Source of the DNA: Paraburkholderia susongensis
Lineage (GTDB): Bacteria > Pseudomonadota > Gammaproteobacteria > Burkholderiales > Burkholderiaceae
Length of the DNA: 64,000 nt
NCBI RefSeq assembly: GCF_900177725.1
Contig: NZ_FXAT01000017.1
Span: 62,001-126,000, forward strand
Direction of reading: 5' to 3'
Shown: positions 25,214 through 33,376 of the stretch, piece by piece
Position numbering within the stretch: the stretch's first letter is position 1
How the letters are laid out: each line of letters begins with the position of its first letter
Position numbers and translations under genes: made by a program
The notes under the pieces: generated by a model
What the model was told of the DNA's origin: nothing
What the model saw: only the letters and a program-made list of their open reading frames with translations
Databases searched by the model: none

Positions 25214-27604
25214 ATGGCAAAGACTACAGGCGGAAATCAGACAACAGGCACACGCTCCAGGGAGCGCACCGCAAAGGTTACCGAGGCCAGGCTGACTTCA
25301 TCCGCCAGAAAAACGTCTGCCGTCAGCGTTGCGCCGGCCGGGAAGAAGTCGTCGACCACTGCGGCCGCGCCGGCGGCTCCGGTAAGGGCGGCGAAAGCTG
25401 TACCACCGTCGGCTGCGAAGCGGCCGGGTGTCAGAAGCGCAAGGGAAGCGGCTGCCGCCGAGGACGATGCGGTGGCTCGCGTGACTCCAGTATCCACGGT
25501 TCAACAACCGGCTGTTGTCCAACAGCCGGGGGTCGAGACTACAGCCGGTACGGCGAATTCCATGACGAAAAAGCTGAACGAAGTACCTGTCGATGACGAT
25601 GCAACCCAGACCGAAGAAACCGCTGCCGCCGTACCGGGCAAGGTGGAGAAGGTCAAGGCTCGCGACCGTCGTGCAAAGGAAAAAGCGCTGCTGAAAGATG
25701 CGTTTGCGTTGTCGCAGCCGGGCACGGTGGAGGAACTCGAAGAACGCCGCTCCAAGCTGCGCGCGCTGATCAAGCTCGGCAAGGAGCGCGGCTTCCTCAC
25801 GTACGCTGAAATCAACGATCACCTGCCGGACAACTTCACCGAGACCGAGGCGATCGAAGGCATCATCAGCACGTTCAATGACATGGGCGTGGCGGTCTAC
25901 GAACAGGCCCCGGACGCCGAAACGCTGCTGCTCAACGACAACGCGCCCGCTGCTTCGTCAGACGACGAAGTGGAAGAGGAAGCGGAGGTCGCGCTCTCCA
26001 CCGTCGACTCCGAATTCGGCCGTACCACCGACCCGGTCCGCATGTACATGCGCGAGATGGGCACGGTCGAGCTGCTCACGCGCGAAGGCGAAATCGAAAT
26101 CGCCAAGCGCATCGAAGACGGCCTCAAGCACATGGTGATGGCTATCTCCGCGTGCCCGACCACGATCGCCGACATCCTCGCCATGGCCGAGCGCGTCGCG
26201 AACGAGGAAATCCGTATCGACGAACTGGTCGACGGGCTGATCGACGCCGACGCGGAAGACGCCGACGGTTTCTCCGCGCAGGAGGCGGAAGCGATCGAGA
26301 ACGAAGACGAGGAAGTCGAGGAAGAGGACGAAGAAGACGAGGAAGAGGACGACGGCGCGGCTCAAGCCACGGCCAACGCGGCGCAGATGGAAGCGCTCAA
26401 GCGCGCGTCGCTCGAGAAATTCGCGCTGATCAGCGAGTGGTTCGACAAGATGCGTCGCGCGTTCGAAAAGGAAGGCTACAAGTCGAAGTCTTACCTGAAG
26501 GCGCAGGAAACGATCCAGAACGAGCTGATGGCGATTCGCTTCACCGCGCGCACGGTCGAGCGTCTGTGCGACACGCTGCGCGCGCAGGTGGACGAAGTGC
26601 GCCAGGTCGAGCGCCAGATCCTGCATACGGTGGTCGACAAGTGCGGCATGCCGCGCGCGGAATTCATCGCGCGTTTCCCGGGCAGCGAGACGGATCTCGA
26701 GTGGGCCGACAAGATCGTCGGCGAAGGTCATGCGTATAGCGCGATTCTCACGCGCAACATTCCGGCGATCCGCGAACAGCAGCAGCGCCTGCTCGATCTG
26801 CAGGCGCGCGTGGTGCTGCCGCTGAAGGACCTGAAGGAAACCAACCGTCAGATGGCGGCCGGCGAACTGAAGGCGCGTCAGGCGAAGCGCGAAATGACCG
26901 AGGCGAACCTGCGTCTCGTGATCTCGATTGCGAAGAAGTACACGAACCGTGGTCTGCAGTTCCTCGACCTGATCCAGGAAGGCAATATCGGCCTGATGAA
27001 GGCGGTGGACAAGTTCGAATATCGTCGCGGCTACAAGTTCTCCACGTATGCGACGTGGTGGATTCGCCAGGCCATTACGCGTTCGATCGCCGACCAGGCG
27101 CGCACGATCCGCATTCCGGTTCACATGATCGAAACGATCAACAAGATGAACCGCATCTCGCGTCAGATCCTGCAGGAAACCGGCCTCGAGCCGGATCCGG
27201 CAACACTGGCCGAGAAGATGGAAATGCCGGAAGACAAGATCCGCAAGATCATGAAGATCGCGAAGGAGCCGATCTCGATGGAAACGCCGATCGGCGACGA
27301 CGACGATTCGCATCTGGGTGATTTCATCGAAGATACGAACACGGTCGCGCCGGCGGATGCCGCGTTGCACGCGAGCATGCGCGACGTCGTGAAGGACGTG
27401 CTCGACTCGCTCACGCCGCGTGAGGCGAAGGTGCTGCGCATGCGTTTCGGTATCGAGATGAGCACCGATCACACGCTCGAGGAAGTCGGCAAGCAGTTCG
27501 ACGTGACGCGTGAGCGGATTCGTCAGATCGAGGCGAAGGCGCTGCGCAAGCTACGTCACCCGAGCCGTTCGGACAAGCTGAAGTCGTTCCTCGAAGGGAA
27601 TTGA
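25214..27604 (+). CDS. rpoD: RNA polymerase primary sigma factor RpoD (sigma-70)
   Basis: A 796-residue housekeeping sigma factor. It starts with about 140 residues of Lys/Ala/Ser/Thr-rich low-complexity sequence, longer than in E. coli RpoD (613 residues). Region 1.1 follows at about 165-240 and region 1.2 (RTTDPVRMYMREMG) at about 270. The non-conserved region contains a highly acidic Glu/Asp tract at about residues 365-380. Regions 2.3-2.4 (FSTYATWWIRQAITRSIADQ), 3 and 4.2 (VTRERIRQIEAKALRKLR) are intact. ATG 25214 with GAGG upstream is preferred over an earlier in-frame start at 25169. It ends the rpsU-yqeY-dnaG-rpoD run and is followed by a terminator. Confidence 0.97.
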   Translation: MAKTTGGNQTTGTRSRERTAKVTEARLTSSARKTSAVSVAPAGKKSSTTAAAPAAPVRAAKAVPPSAAKRPGVRSAREAAAAEDDAVARVTPVSTVQQPAVVQQPGVETTAGTANSMTKKLNEVPVDDDATQTEETAAAVPGKVEKVKARDRRAKEKALLKDAFALSQPGTVEELEERRSKLRALIKLGKERGFLTYAEINDHLPDNFTETEAIEGIISTFNDMGVAVYEQAPDAETLLLNDNAPAASSDDEVEEEAEVALSTVDSEFGRTTDPVRMYMREMGTVELLTREGEIEIAKRIEDGLKHMVMAISACPTTIADILAMAERVANEEIRIDELVDGLIDADAEDADGFSAQEAEAIENEDEEVEEEDEEDEEEDDGAAQATANAAQMEALKRASLEKFALISEWFDKMRRAFEKEGYKSKSYLKAQETIQNELMAIRFTARTVERLCDTLRAQVDEVRQVERQILHTVVDKCGMPRAEFIARFPGSETDLEWADKIVGEGHAYSAILTRNIPAIREQQQRLLDLQARVVLPLKDLKETNRQMAAGELKARQAKREMTEANLRLVISIAKKYTNRGLQFLDLIQEGNIGLMKAVDKFEYRRGYKFSTYATWWIRQAITRSIADQARTIRIPVHMIETINKMNRISRQILQETGLEPDPATLAEKMEMPEDKIRKIMKIAKEPISMETPIGDDDDSHLGDFIEDTNTVAPADAALHASMRDVVKDVLDSLTPREAKVLRMRFGIEMSTDHTLEEVGKQFDVTRERIRQIEAKALRKLRHPSRSDKLKSFLEGN

Positions 27605-27644
27605 TTGCGGCAGGCGCGTATGGCCGGTCAATGATGTGATTGAA

Positions 27645-27696
27645 GGGGCCTCCCGGTCGTTTCGCGCCAGCGAGGCGGTTGCGGAAGCCCCTTTTT
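27645..27696 (+). terminator. rpoD terminator
   Basis: GGGGCCTCC near 27645-27653 pairs, with one mismatch, with GGAAGCCCC (27683-27691), and TTTTT follows at 27692-27696. The loop contains a smaller stem (CGCC/GGCG). Confidence 0.75.
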
Positions 27697-27728
27697 CGTG
27701 TAGTATGTCGGCCAATCGACGAAATAGG

Positions 27729-27756
27729 CCCGGCCGTCACGACCGGGTCTTTTTCT
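27729..27756 (+). terminator. Second hairpin with U-run before the tRNA gene
   Basis: CCCGG pairs with CCGGG around CCGTCACGA and is followed by TCTTTTTC, ending about 5 bases before the tRNA. It may be a back-up terminator for rpoD or a leader feature of the tRNA transcript. Confidence 0.45.
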
Positions 27757-27760
27757 TCCT

Positions 27761-27848
27761 GGGCTGGACGCCGTGTTGGTTGCAGGCAGTGGACTCATAA
27801 TCCACCTCCGAAAGGACATCGTGGGTTCGAACCCCACCCGGCCCACCA
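27761..27848 (+). tRNA. Class II (long variable arm) tRNA with CAU anticodon
   Basis: The 88-nt gene folds into a complete cloverleaf: acceptor GGGCTGG/CCGGCCC with discriminator A and encoded CCA (27846-27848), D-stem GCC/GGC with GG in the D-loop, anticodon stem GTGGA/TCCAC with loop CTCATAA, and T-arm GTGGG-TTCGAAC-CCCAC. The anticodon is CAT at 27796-27798. The variable region is 15 nt with its own stem (TCC-GAAA-GGA), the class II form normally seen in Leu, Ser and Tyr tRNAs. The usual U8-A14 pair is replaced by A8 and U14. G1-C72 argues against an initiator. Met is the likeliest amino acid from the anticodon; Ile (lysidine-modified C34) or a Leu-like identity remain possible. Confidence 0.8.
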
Positions 27849-27927
27849 TTTGTTATTCCATCGAAGAACCTCGCACAGCACCGACCGGAGATATTGCCGG
27901 CACTGTCGCGTGGCCGACGATCCTCCA

Positions 27928-29328
27928 CTAGACGTCTTCCGGCAGGGGCTTGCCTCGAGTTTCCGGCAGCAGCGGGCTAAGCACTATCCCGAGCACATAA
28001 ACCGCATTGACGATCATCGCCGCGCGGCCGTAGTCGCCAAAATGCGCGATCAGCGTGCCCGCGACGAGCGGGCCTGTCCATGCGAGAAAGCGGGGCACGT
28101 TGAAGCAAAACGCAATGGCCGTGGCACGCACGCGCGTTGGATAGAGTTCGGGCAACCACGTCGGCATCCACGCGAACTGGCCGAGGCTGAAAAATCCGCT
28201 CACACCCGCGACGACGAGCAGTATGTCCACACGGTGCGTCAGCTTGAAGAGCACGGGCGTGATAATGAACGTCATGCAGAAGAACAGTAGCGTCATGCGC
28301 TTGCGGCCGATCGCGTCCGCGCAAAAGCCGAACACGATGTAGCCAGTGATGGCGCCGAGGTTGTACGTCATGCCCGCGAAGCCCGCGTAACGCGCGGCCG
28401 AGAGCCCGCTATGCGCCGCCACCGAGCCGATATACGGCGGCACCCAGGACGAAATGCCGTACCAGCCGAGCGTCGTTGCAAGACACATCAGTACTGCGAA
28501 CAATGTGCGCCGGCGCAGGGCGGGTGAAGCGAAAAGATCGACCAGCGTGAAACGGGTGAGCGCCTGCTGATGCTCGGTGAGCACGCCACCTTCGCGCTTG
28601 AGCGCGCGCGTTTTGCGGCGTTCACGGTTCACGTGTTCCCATTGCTCCGATTCGGGAATCCCCGAGCGCATCCAGAGCGTGACAAAACCGGGCAGCACAC
28701 CGATCAGGTACATGTAGCGCCAGGCATGATCGCCGGTCTCGCTGACGAACAGCCATACCAGCGATGCAACGAAGAAGCCGATGCCGAGCCCGCACTGCAT
28801 CAGACCCGCGCCTTTGCCGCGATGTTCGTCCGGCCAGAGTTCGGCGGTCATCGCAGTGCCGGTGGCCCATTCGGAGCCCATCGCGAGACCGACGACGAAG
28901 CGCAGAATGGCAAACGATTCCCAACTCCACGCGAATGCGCTCAACCCCGTGGTGAGCGAGTACGCGAGAATCGCGAACAGCATCGTGCGCTTGCGCCCGA
29001 TATAGTCGGCGAGCACGCCGCCGATCAATCCCCCGATGCCCCAGCCCAATACCGTCAGTGCGATGACGAGACCCGCGTACCAGGGGATTTGCGCGCTCAG
29101 GGAGGTATCGAGCAGTTGACGCAGGGCGATGCCGACGGTCAGGATCAGCGCGTAGGTTTCATAGCCGTCGAATAGCCAGCCGAGATTGGACGCGAAGAGC
29201 GCGTTCCACTGCTGGCGGTTGAGCGCGCGATACCACGGTTGTGTCGCAGTCGTGTCCGACTGCCGCGCCGCGACGGAGGGTGTCATGCCGGATGCCCCCG
29301 GCCCTGCATTGCTTTCGGGATGCTGCAT
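27928..29328 (-). CDS. MFS metabolite:H+ symporter
   Basis: A 466-residue inner-membrane permease with 12 predicted membrane segments. The major-facilitator motif appears as GGVLADYIGRKRTM between segments 2 and 3, and again as FGFCADAIGRKRMT in the second half. The N-terminal LFDGYETYALILTVG resembles metabolite/aromatic-acid symporters. The start at 29328 is preferred to 29421 because AGGAGA lies just upstream. It is the last gene of a cupin-CaiB-MFS run, 111 bases after the CoA-transferase, so it probably imports the acid that the transferase activates. The substrate is unknown. Confidence 0.87.
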   Translation of the reverse strand: MQHPESNAGPGASGMTPSVAARQSDTTATQPWYRALNRQQWNALFASNLGWLFDGYETYALILTVGIALRQLLDTSLSAQIPWYAGLVIALTVLGWGIGGLIGGVLADYIGRKRTMLFAILAYSLTTGLSAFAWSWESFAILRFVVGLAMGSEWATGTAMTAELWPDEHRGKGAGLMQCGLGIGFFVASLVWLFVSETGDHAWRYMYLIGVLPGFVTLWMRSGIPESEQWEHVNRERRKTRALKREGGVLTEHQQALTRFTLVDLFASPALRRRTLFAVLMCLATTLGWYGISSWVPPYIGSVAAHSGLSAARYAGFAGMTYNLGAITGYIVFGFCADAIGRKRMTLLFFCMTFIITPVLFKLTHRVDILLVVAGVSGFFSLGQFAWMPTWLPELYPTRVRATAIAFCFNVPRFLAWTGPLVAGTLIAHFGDYGRAAMIVNAVYVLGIVLSPLLPETRGKPLPEDV

Positions 29329-29439
29329 CGTTTGTCTCCTGAAGAGGGTATTGGATGCGCTGGCGAATGCGCATCCGTTCGCGTCTTTTTTGTGTGCTTT
29401 CGACGCGTCGCCGCGCTTCATACGCGGGATAGGCTGCCT

Positions 29440-30633
29440 TTACTCGTGTGTCGTCGATCGTGTGATTTCGTCGAGGATTTCTTCACGATGTTCGTCGAGC
29501 CTGGGCGCGAGCCGTCGAACGGTTCCGGGAGTGCGCGAGAAGCGCACCGGAATGCCGATGGTGCGAATCTCGCCTTCCGAGGCGTGCGTCTCATGCCGGA
29601 AAAAGCCGATTGCCGCGAGATGCGGATCGTCGAGCAGATCTTCTGGCGCGTTGACCGGCGTCATCGGAATGTCGGCGTCGCCTAGCAGCGTCATCCATTC
29701 CGCAGTGGTTTTACGGGCCACGAGATCGGCGAGAATTCCATACAGTTCGCCGATGTGCCGGCTACGTTCCTCGGCGCACGTGACGCGCGAATCATGGGCG
29801 AGATCCGCACGGCCGGCGAGGGTAAAGAACCGCTGCCATTGCGCGGCGGTGTAAGGCATCAGCGCCAGATAACCGTCGCGCGTCGCGTAAGGTTTGCGGT
29901 GGGGCGAGAGCACGCGCTCGTAGCCCATCTTGTCCTCAGCGGGAAGGAAGGTTTCCCCTGCCATGTGTTCGATCAGGTTGAACGACGCCAGCGTTTCGAA
30001 CATCGGGACTTCGACTGACTGTCCAACGCCGGAGCGCTCGCGTTCGAACAGCGCCATGGCGATGGCGTATGCCGCGGTGAGGCCCGCCGTCTTGTCCGCG
30101 AGAATCGTGTTGACGTAGGCGGGTCCATTCTCACGATTCGTGCCTTGTAGCGCGGCAAGACCGCTCATTGCCTGAATGATGTCGTCGAAAGCCGGGCGGC
30201 CTGCATAGGGCCCGTGTTCGGAGAAACCGTATGTACCGCAATAGATCAGGCGCGGGTTCCGCTGGCGCAGGCTCTCGTAATCCAGCCCGTATTTGCGCAT
30301 CGACTGTGGACGCACGTTGTAGACGAGCACGTCCGCGCCTGCGATCAGTTCGACGAGCCTCTCGCGTTCGTCTACGCGTTTGAGGTCGAGCGCGATGCTT
30401 CGCTTGTTGCGATTCAGGTTGAGAAACGCGGCGCCCATGCCGGCGTGGCGCGCGGGCGCTGCAAAGCGGAAAATGTCGCCGTCATGCGACTCGACCTTGA
30501 TGACGTCGGCGCCCATGTCGCCAAGAATCTGCGTCGCGTATGGGCCCATTGCAACGGACGTCATATCGACGACGCGCACGCCCGTGAGCGGCCCCGGCGT
30601 AGACTTGCGATGCGGGTCGGAAGTGGAAGTCAT
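29440..30633 (-). CDS. CaiB/BaiF family III CoA-transferase
   Basis: A 397-residue class III CoA-transferase that moves CoA between carboxylic acids without covalent ping-pong release. The N-terminal GVRVVDMTSVAMGPYATQIL and GADVIKVE match the Rossmann-like CoA-binding half; the catalytic Asp is Asp150 in RPAFDDIIQAMSG. It lies 47 bases after the cupin gene and 111 bases before an MFS permease on the same strand. A LysR gene diverges upstream. The acid substrate cannot be told from sequence. Confidence 0.9.
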   Translation of the reverse strand: MTSTSDPHRKSTPGPLTGVRVVDMTSVAMGPYATQILGDMGADVIKVESHDGDIFRFAAPARHAGMGAAFLNLNRNKRSIALDLKRVDERERLVELIAGADVLVYNVRPQSMRKYGLDYESLRQRNPRLIYCGTYGFSEHGPYAGRPAFDDIIQAMSGLAALQGTNRENGPAYVNTILADKTAGLTAAYAIAMALFERERSGVGQSVEVPMFETLASFNLIEHMAGETFLPAEDKMGYERVLSPHRKPYATRDGYLALMPYTAAQWQRFFTLAGRADLAHDSRVTCAEERSRHIGELYGILADLVARKTTAEWMTLLGDADIPMTPVNAPEDLLDDPHLAAIGFFRHETHASEGEIRTIGIPVRFSRTPGTVRRLAPRLDEHREEILDEITRSTTHE

Positions 30634-30680
30634 GATGTGTGATCAGAGAAAAAGCAGGGGGCGACACGCGCTCGCATGCT

Positions 30681-31067
30681 TCACGCGGGACGGATGACGC
30701 GATCGGGCGATTCCTCGTAGGGTGGCGCGTACATCACGAGGATTTTTGCCGGTTCGTCGCTGACGACGGTGAAGACGTGCATCGTGTCCGCCGGAAAGAA
30801 GCAGCATTCGCCGGGCCCGAGTTCGCGGCGCTGGCCGGCGACTTCCGCGACCGCGCGCCCTTCGAGGATGTACACCGCCTGTTCGATGCCGGGATGCGCG
30901 TGCGGCAGCGCGCCTTTGCCTTTCTCGATCGTGCCGTGGATCACTTCGAGTTGCTGCGCACCCACCGTTTCGCGTCCGATGATGCGGCGATTGAGCGTAC
31001 CCACATGATTCACGGGGTGATAACCGGATACGTCGCTTACGCGCACAAAGTAGTTCTGCTCCGCCAT
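30681..31067 (-). CDS. Small cupin-domain protein
   Basis: A 128-residue single-domain cupin. Motif 1 is LPHAHPGIEQAVYILEG and motif 2 PGECCFFPADTMHVF, giving three or four likely metal ligands (His, His, Glu, His). It could be a dioxygenase, isomerase or sensor; no activity is implied directly. It is the first gene of the leftward operon, preceded by AAAGGAGA, and divergent from the LysR gene at 31235. Confidence 0.88.
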   Translation of the reverse strand: MAEQNYFVRVSDVSGYHPVNHVGTLNRRIIGRETVGAQQLEVIHGTIEKGKGALPHAHPGIEQAVYILEGRAVAEVAGQRRELGPGECCFFPADTMHVFTVVSDEPAKILVMYAPPYEESPDRVIRPA

Positions 31068-31189
31068 GGCGGTGTCTCCTTTCTATTCGATTCATTTACG
31101 CTTGCTAAAGCGTTTCGGTTGAGTTGGACGGCTGGGTTGCCCGCGCTCGAATCCGCTCGATCGTTAGCGTGGAACAGTTGCTAGAATGC

Positions 31190-31198
31190 GTCCAATAT
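31190..31198. promoter_or_regulatory. Conserved LysR-promoter box, copy 1
   Basis: GTCCAATAT begins exactly 45 bases before the LysR start. The same 9-mer occurs exactly 45 bases before the paralogous LysR gene at 45866, with further matches GATAT and GTCTCACC between box and ATG. It probably marks the autoregulatory or divergent-promoter binding site. Confidence 0.6.
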
Positions 31199-31234
31199 TG
31201 AATTTATCCCTTGCGATATGAAAAACGTCTCACC

Positions 31235-32161
31235 ATGATCTCGACACGTTTGCTTGTGCAGTTCGTGGCGGTCGCCGAGGAGCTGCATTTTGGCCGCGCC
31301 GCCAACCGGCTGCATATGGCGCAGCCGCCACTCAGCCAGGCCATCAAGCATCTCGAAGCGGTGGTCGGCGTGCAGCTGCTTGCGCGCTCACGCCATGGCG
31401 TCGCGCTGACGCCTGCGGGCAGCGCGTTTCTCGACGAAGCGAGGGAGTGGCTTGCGGTCGGTCAGCGCGCAATCGATACGGCGCGTCGCGCAAACGAAGG
31501 CTTGACCGGGCGTATTACGATTGGCTTTGTCGGCTCGGTGAGCTATCTGATATTGCCGGGCATCCTGCGCGAAATCGGCGCGCGTTACCCCTCGATTCAC
31601 GTCGATCTGCGCGAGCAGACATCGACCGAGCAGATCGAGAGCCTGCATATGCGCAAGATCGATCTTGGCATCGTCCGGTTGCCGCTGAACAACATGGGTG
31701 ATATCCGCACGCATGTGATACATCGCGAGCGGTTCATCGCGGTGCTGCCGAAGGACCACGCGCTGGCGACGCGCAAGGCGAAGTCGATCCGTCTCGAGGA
31801 ACTCGCCGGCGATTCGTTCATGGTGTTTCCGCCTGACAGGATACCGAGCCTGCACGCCAAGTTTTTGATGGCGTGTGAGGAGGCCGGCTTCAGTCCGCGT
31901 GTCAGGCTCGAATCGTGGCAGATGTCGAGCATGGTGAGCCTCGTGGCGTCGGGGATGGGCGTCGCGCTGCTGCCGGAGCAGGTGCGTGCGAGTCCGCATC
32001 CGGGCGTGATCTATAAGACATTGAGTAACCGGTCCACCCACCTCGATCTCACGATAGCGGCGGCGTGGCGGACCGATTCGGTCTCAGCGGGGCTGCACTC
32101 CGTGCTGAAAATGTTGACCGCGCCGGGATTTCACGCGGCGCGGCCTACGCGGCCAGGATAG
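31235..32161 (+). CDS. LysR-family regulator of the cupin/CaiB/MFS operon
   Basis: A 308-residue LysR-type regulator. The N-terminal helix-turn-helix is about residues 15-55 (EELHFGRAANRLHMAQPPLS), followed by a periplasmic-binding-fold effector domain (about 90-295). The start at 31235 (MISTRLLVQF) is preferred over a TTG eight codons upstream. It diverges from the cupin gene across a 167-base gap, the classic arrangement for controlling the neighbouring operon. It is a close paralogue of the regulator at 45866; about three quarters of the first 50 residues agree. Confidence 0.92.
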   Translation: MISTRLLVQFVAVAEELHFGRAANRLHMAQPPLSQAIKHLEAVVGVQLLARSRHGVALTPAGSAFLDEAREWLAVGQRAIDTARRANEGLTGRITIGFVGSVSYLILPGILREIGARYPSIHVDLREQTSTEQIESLHMRKIDLGIVRLPLNNMGDIRTHVIHRERFIAVLPKDHALATRKAKSIRLEELAGDSFMVFPPDRIPSLHAKFLMACEEAGFSPRVRLESWQMSSMVSLVASGMGVALLPEQVRASPHPGVIYKTLSNRSTHLDLTIAAAWRTDSVSAGLHSVLKMLTAPGFHAARPTRPG

Positions 32162-32205
32162 TCTTGGCGCCGCTGATCGATTGGTAAGCCGTGGCTAGTT
32201 GTGTC

Positions 32206-32340
32206 AGCGGTCAATGTCCCGGCGGCCGCGGGAATTCGATGAGCAGGCTGACCGGACAGAATGATTGCTGTCAGCGGCACGAGGAAGAGCGCCATCGGGA
32301 TGCCCTGCAGCGGCGTCGGCAGCACGAGACGCCCGACCAT
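32206..32340 (-). pseudogene. Remnant of an EmrB/QacA-type (DHA2) MFS permease
   Basis: A 69-codon open stretch (32340 to 32131) encodes near its start PLQGIPMALFLVPLTAIILS and then GQPAHRIPAAAG. This resembles the late membrane segment of EmrB-family drug exporters (compare the EmrB pattern QGxxxACFFMPLTTITLSGLPPERLAAAS). Only about 45 residues fit; both the preceding ten segments and the rest are missing. It lies between the LysR stop and the etfA stop, and is best read as a leftover of a deleted transporter gene. Confidence 0.55.
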
Positions 32341-32357
32341 TCAGCGCGGAATTGAAC

Positions 32358-33299
32358 TCAGAGCACATTGGAGAGCTCCGGCACGACGGCGAACAGATCA
32401 CCGACGAGACCGTAATCCGCGACGCTGAAAATCGGCGCTTCCGGATCCTTGTTGATCGCGACGATCACCTTCGAGTCCTTCATCCCCGCCAGATGCTGGA
32501 TCGCACCCGAAATGCCGACCGCCACGTACAGTTGCGGTGCGACGATCTTGCCGGTCTGGCCGACCTGATAGTCGTTCGGCACGAAGCCAGCGTCCACCGC
32601 GGCGCGCGAGGCGCCCAGTGCCGCGCCGAGCTTGTCCGCGAGCGGCTCCAGCACTTTCGTGTAGTTCTCGCCGTTGCCCAGACCCCGGCCGCCCGACACG
32701 ATGATCTTCGCGCTCGTCAGCTCCGGACGGTCCAGCTTCGTGACTTCACGGCTCACGAACTGCGAGAGGCCGCTGTCGGCCGCGGCTTCGATCTTCTCGA
32801 CCGCTGCGCTGCCGCCTTCGGCTGCAACCGCGTCGAAGCCGGTCGAGCGCACGGTGATGACCTTGATCGGGTCAGCCGACTGCACGATCGCAATCGCGTT
32901 GCCCGCGTAGATCGGACGCTCGAACGTGTCCGGCGAATCGACCGCCGTGATGTCGCTGATCTGCGCGACGTCGAGCTTCGCCGCGATGCGCGGCGCGATG
33001 TTCTTGCCGTAGGCGGTGGCCGGCGCGAGGATGTGCGAGTAGTTCTTCGCGATGTTCAACACGGTCGCTTCGACGTTTTCCGCGAGGCCTTCTGCGAGTT
33101 GCGGCGCGTCGGCCAGCAGCACCTTCGCCACGCCTGCGATCTTCGCTGCCGCATCGGCCGCAGCCTGCGCGTTGTGACCAGCCACCAGCACGTGAATGTC
33201 ACCGCCGATCTTTTGTGCCGCTGCAATGGTGTTCAGCGTCGCGGCCTTGATCGACGCGTTGTCGTGTTCTGCTATTACCAGGTTAACCAGATTCGTCAT
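32358..33299 (-). CDS. etfA: Electron transfer flavoprotein alpha subunit
   Basis: A 313-residue FAD-binding subunit of ETF, which takes electrons from acyl-CoA dehydrogenases and passes them to the quinone pool through ETF-QO. The C-terminal FAD domain holds VSGGRGLGNGENY, GASRAAVDAGFVPNDYQVGQ and the ISGAIQHLAGM segment. The start at 33299 follows GGAGA; the frame is open 21 codons further. It lies 77 bases after etfB with an inverted repeat in the gap. Acyl-CoA dehydrogenase and MaoC genes sit a few kilobases upstream on the same strand. Confidence 0.96.
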   Translation of the reverse strand: MTNLVNLVIAEHDNASIKAATLNTIAAAQKIGGDIHVLVAGHNAQAAADAAAKIAGVAKVLLADAPQLAEGLAENVEATVLNIAKNYSHILAPATAYGKNIAPRIAAKLDVAQISDITAVDSPDTFERPIYAGNAIAIVQSADPIKVITVRSTGFDAVAAEGGSAAVEKIEAAADSGLSQFVSREVTKLDRPELTSAKIIVSGGRGLGNGENYTKVLEPLADKLGAALGASRAAVDAGFVPNDYQVGQTGKIVAPQLYVAVGISGAIQHLAGMKDSKVIVAINKDPEAPIFSVADYGLVGDLFAVVPELSNVL

Positions 33300-33318
33300 T
33301 TGCTCTGTCTCCGTGTCG

Positions 33319-33350
33319 ACTGGAGTTAGCGCTTTAGCGCTTACTCCAGT
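33319..33350 (-). other. Strong hairpin between etfB and etfA
   Basis: ACTGGAGT-T-AGCGC pairs with GCGCT-T-ACTCCAGT around TTTA, with one mismatch. The minus strand has no U-run after it, so it is more likely an mRNA-processing or stabilising element than a terminator. It may set different etfB and etfA levels. Confidence 0.6.
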
Positions 33351-33376
33351 CCCATGCAACATAGTTGCCGTTCTAC

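Noticed and set aside
27761..27848. Possibility that the tRNA is tRNA-Sec with a UCA anticodon
   Set aside because: Shifting the loop to place TCA at 34-36 breaks the anticodon stem, and the acceptor has 7 rather than 8 pairs. No selA or selB gene is present nearby.
27821..27848. tRNA 3' end as an attachment site with a second copy further right
   Set aside because: No second copy of the T-arm/acceptor sequence and no integrase gene was found by reading the rest of the window.
27628..27928. Two frames opposite the tRNA gene encoding proteins with GFEPT- or GVRTHD-like sequence
   Set aside because: These are the reverse complement of the tRNA read as protein, a common false gene call.
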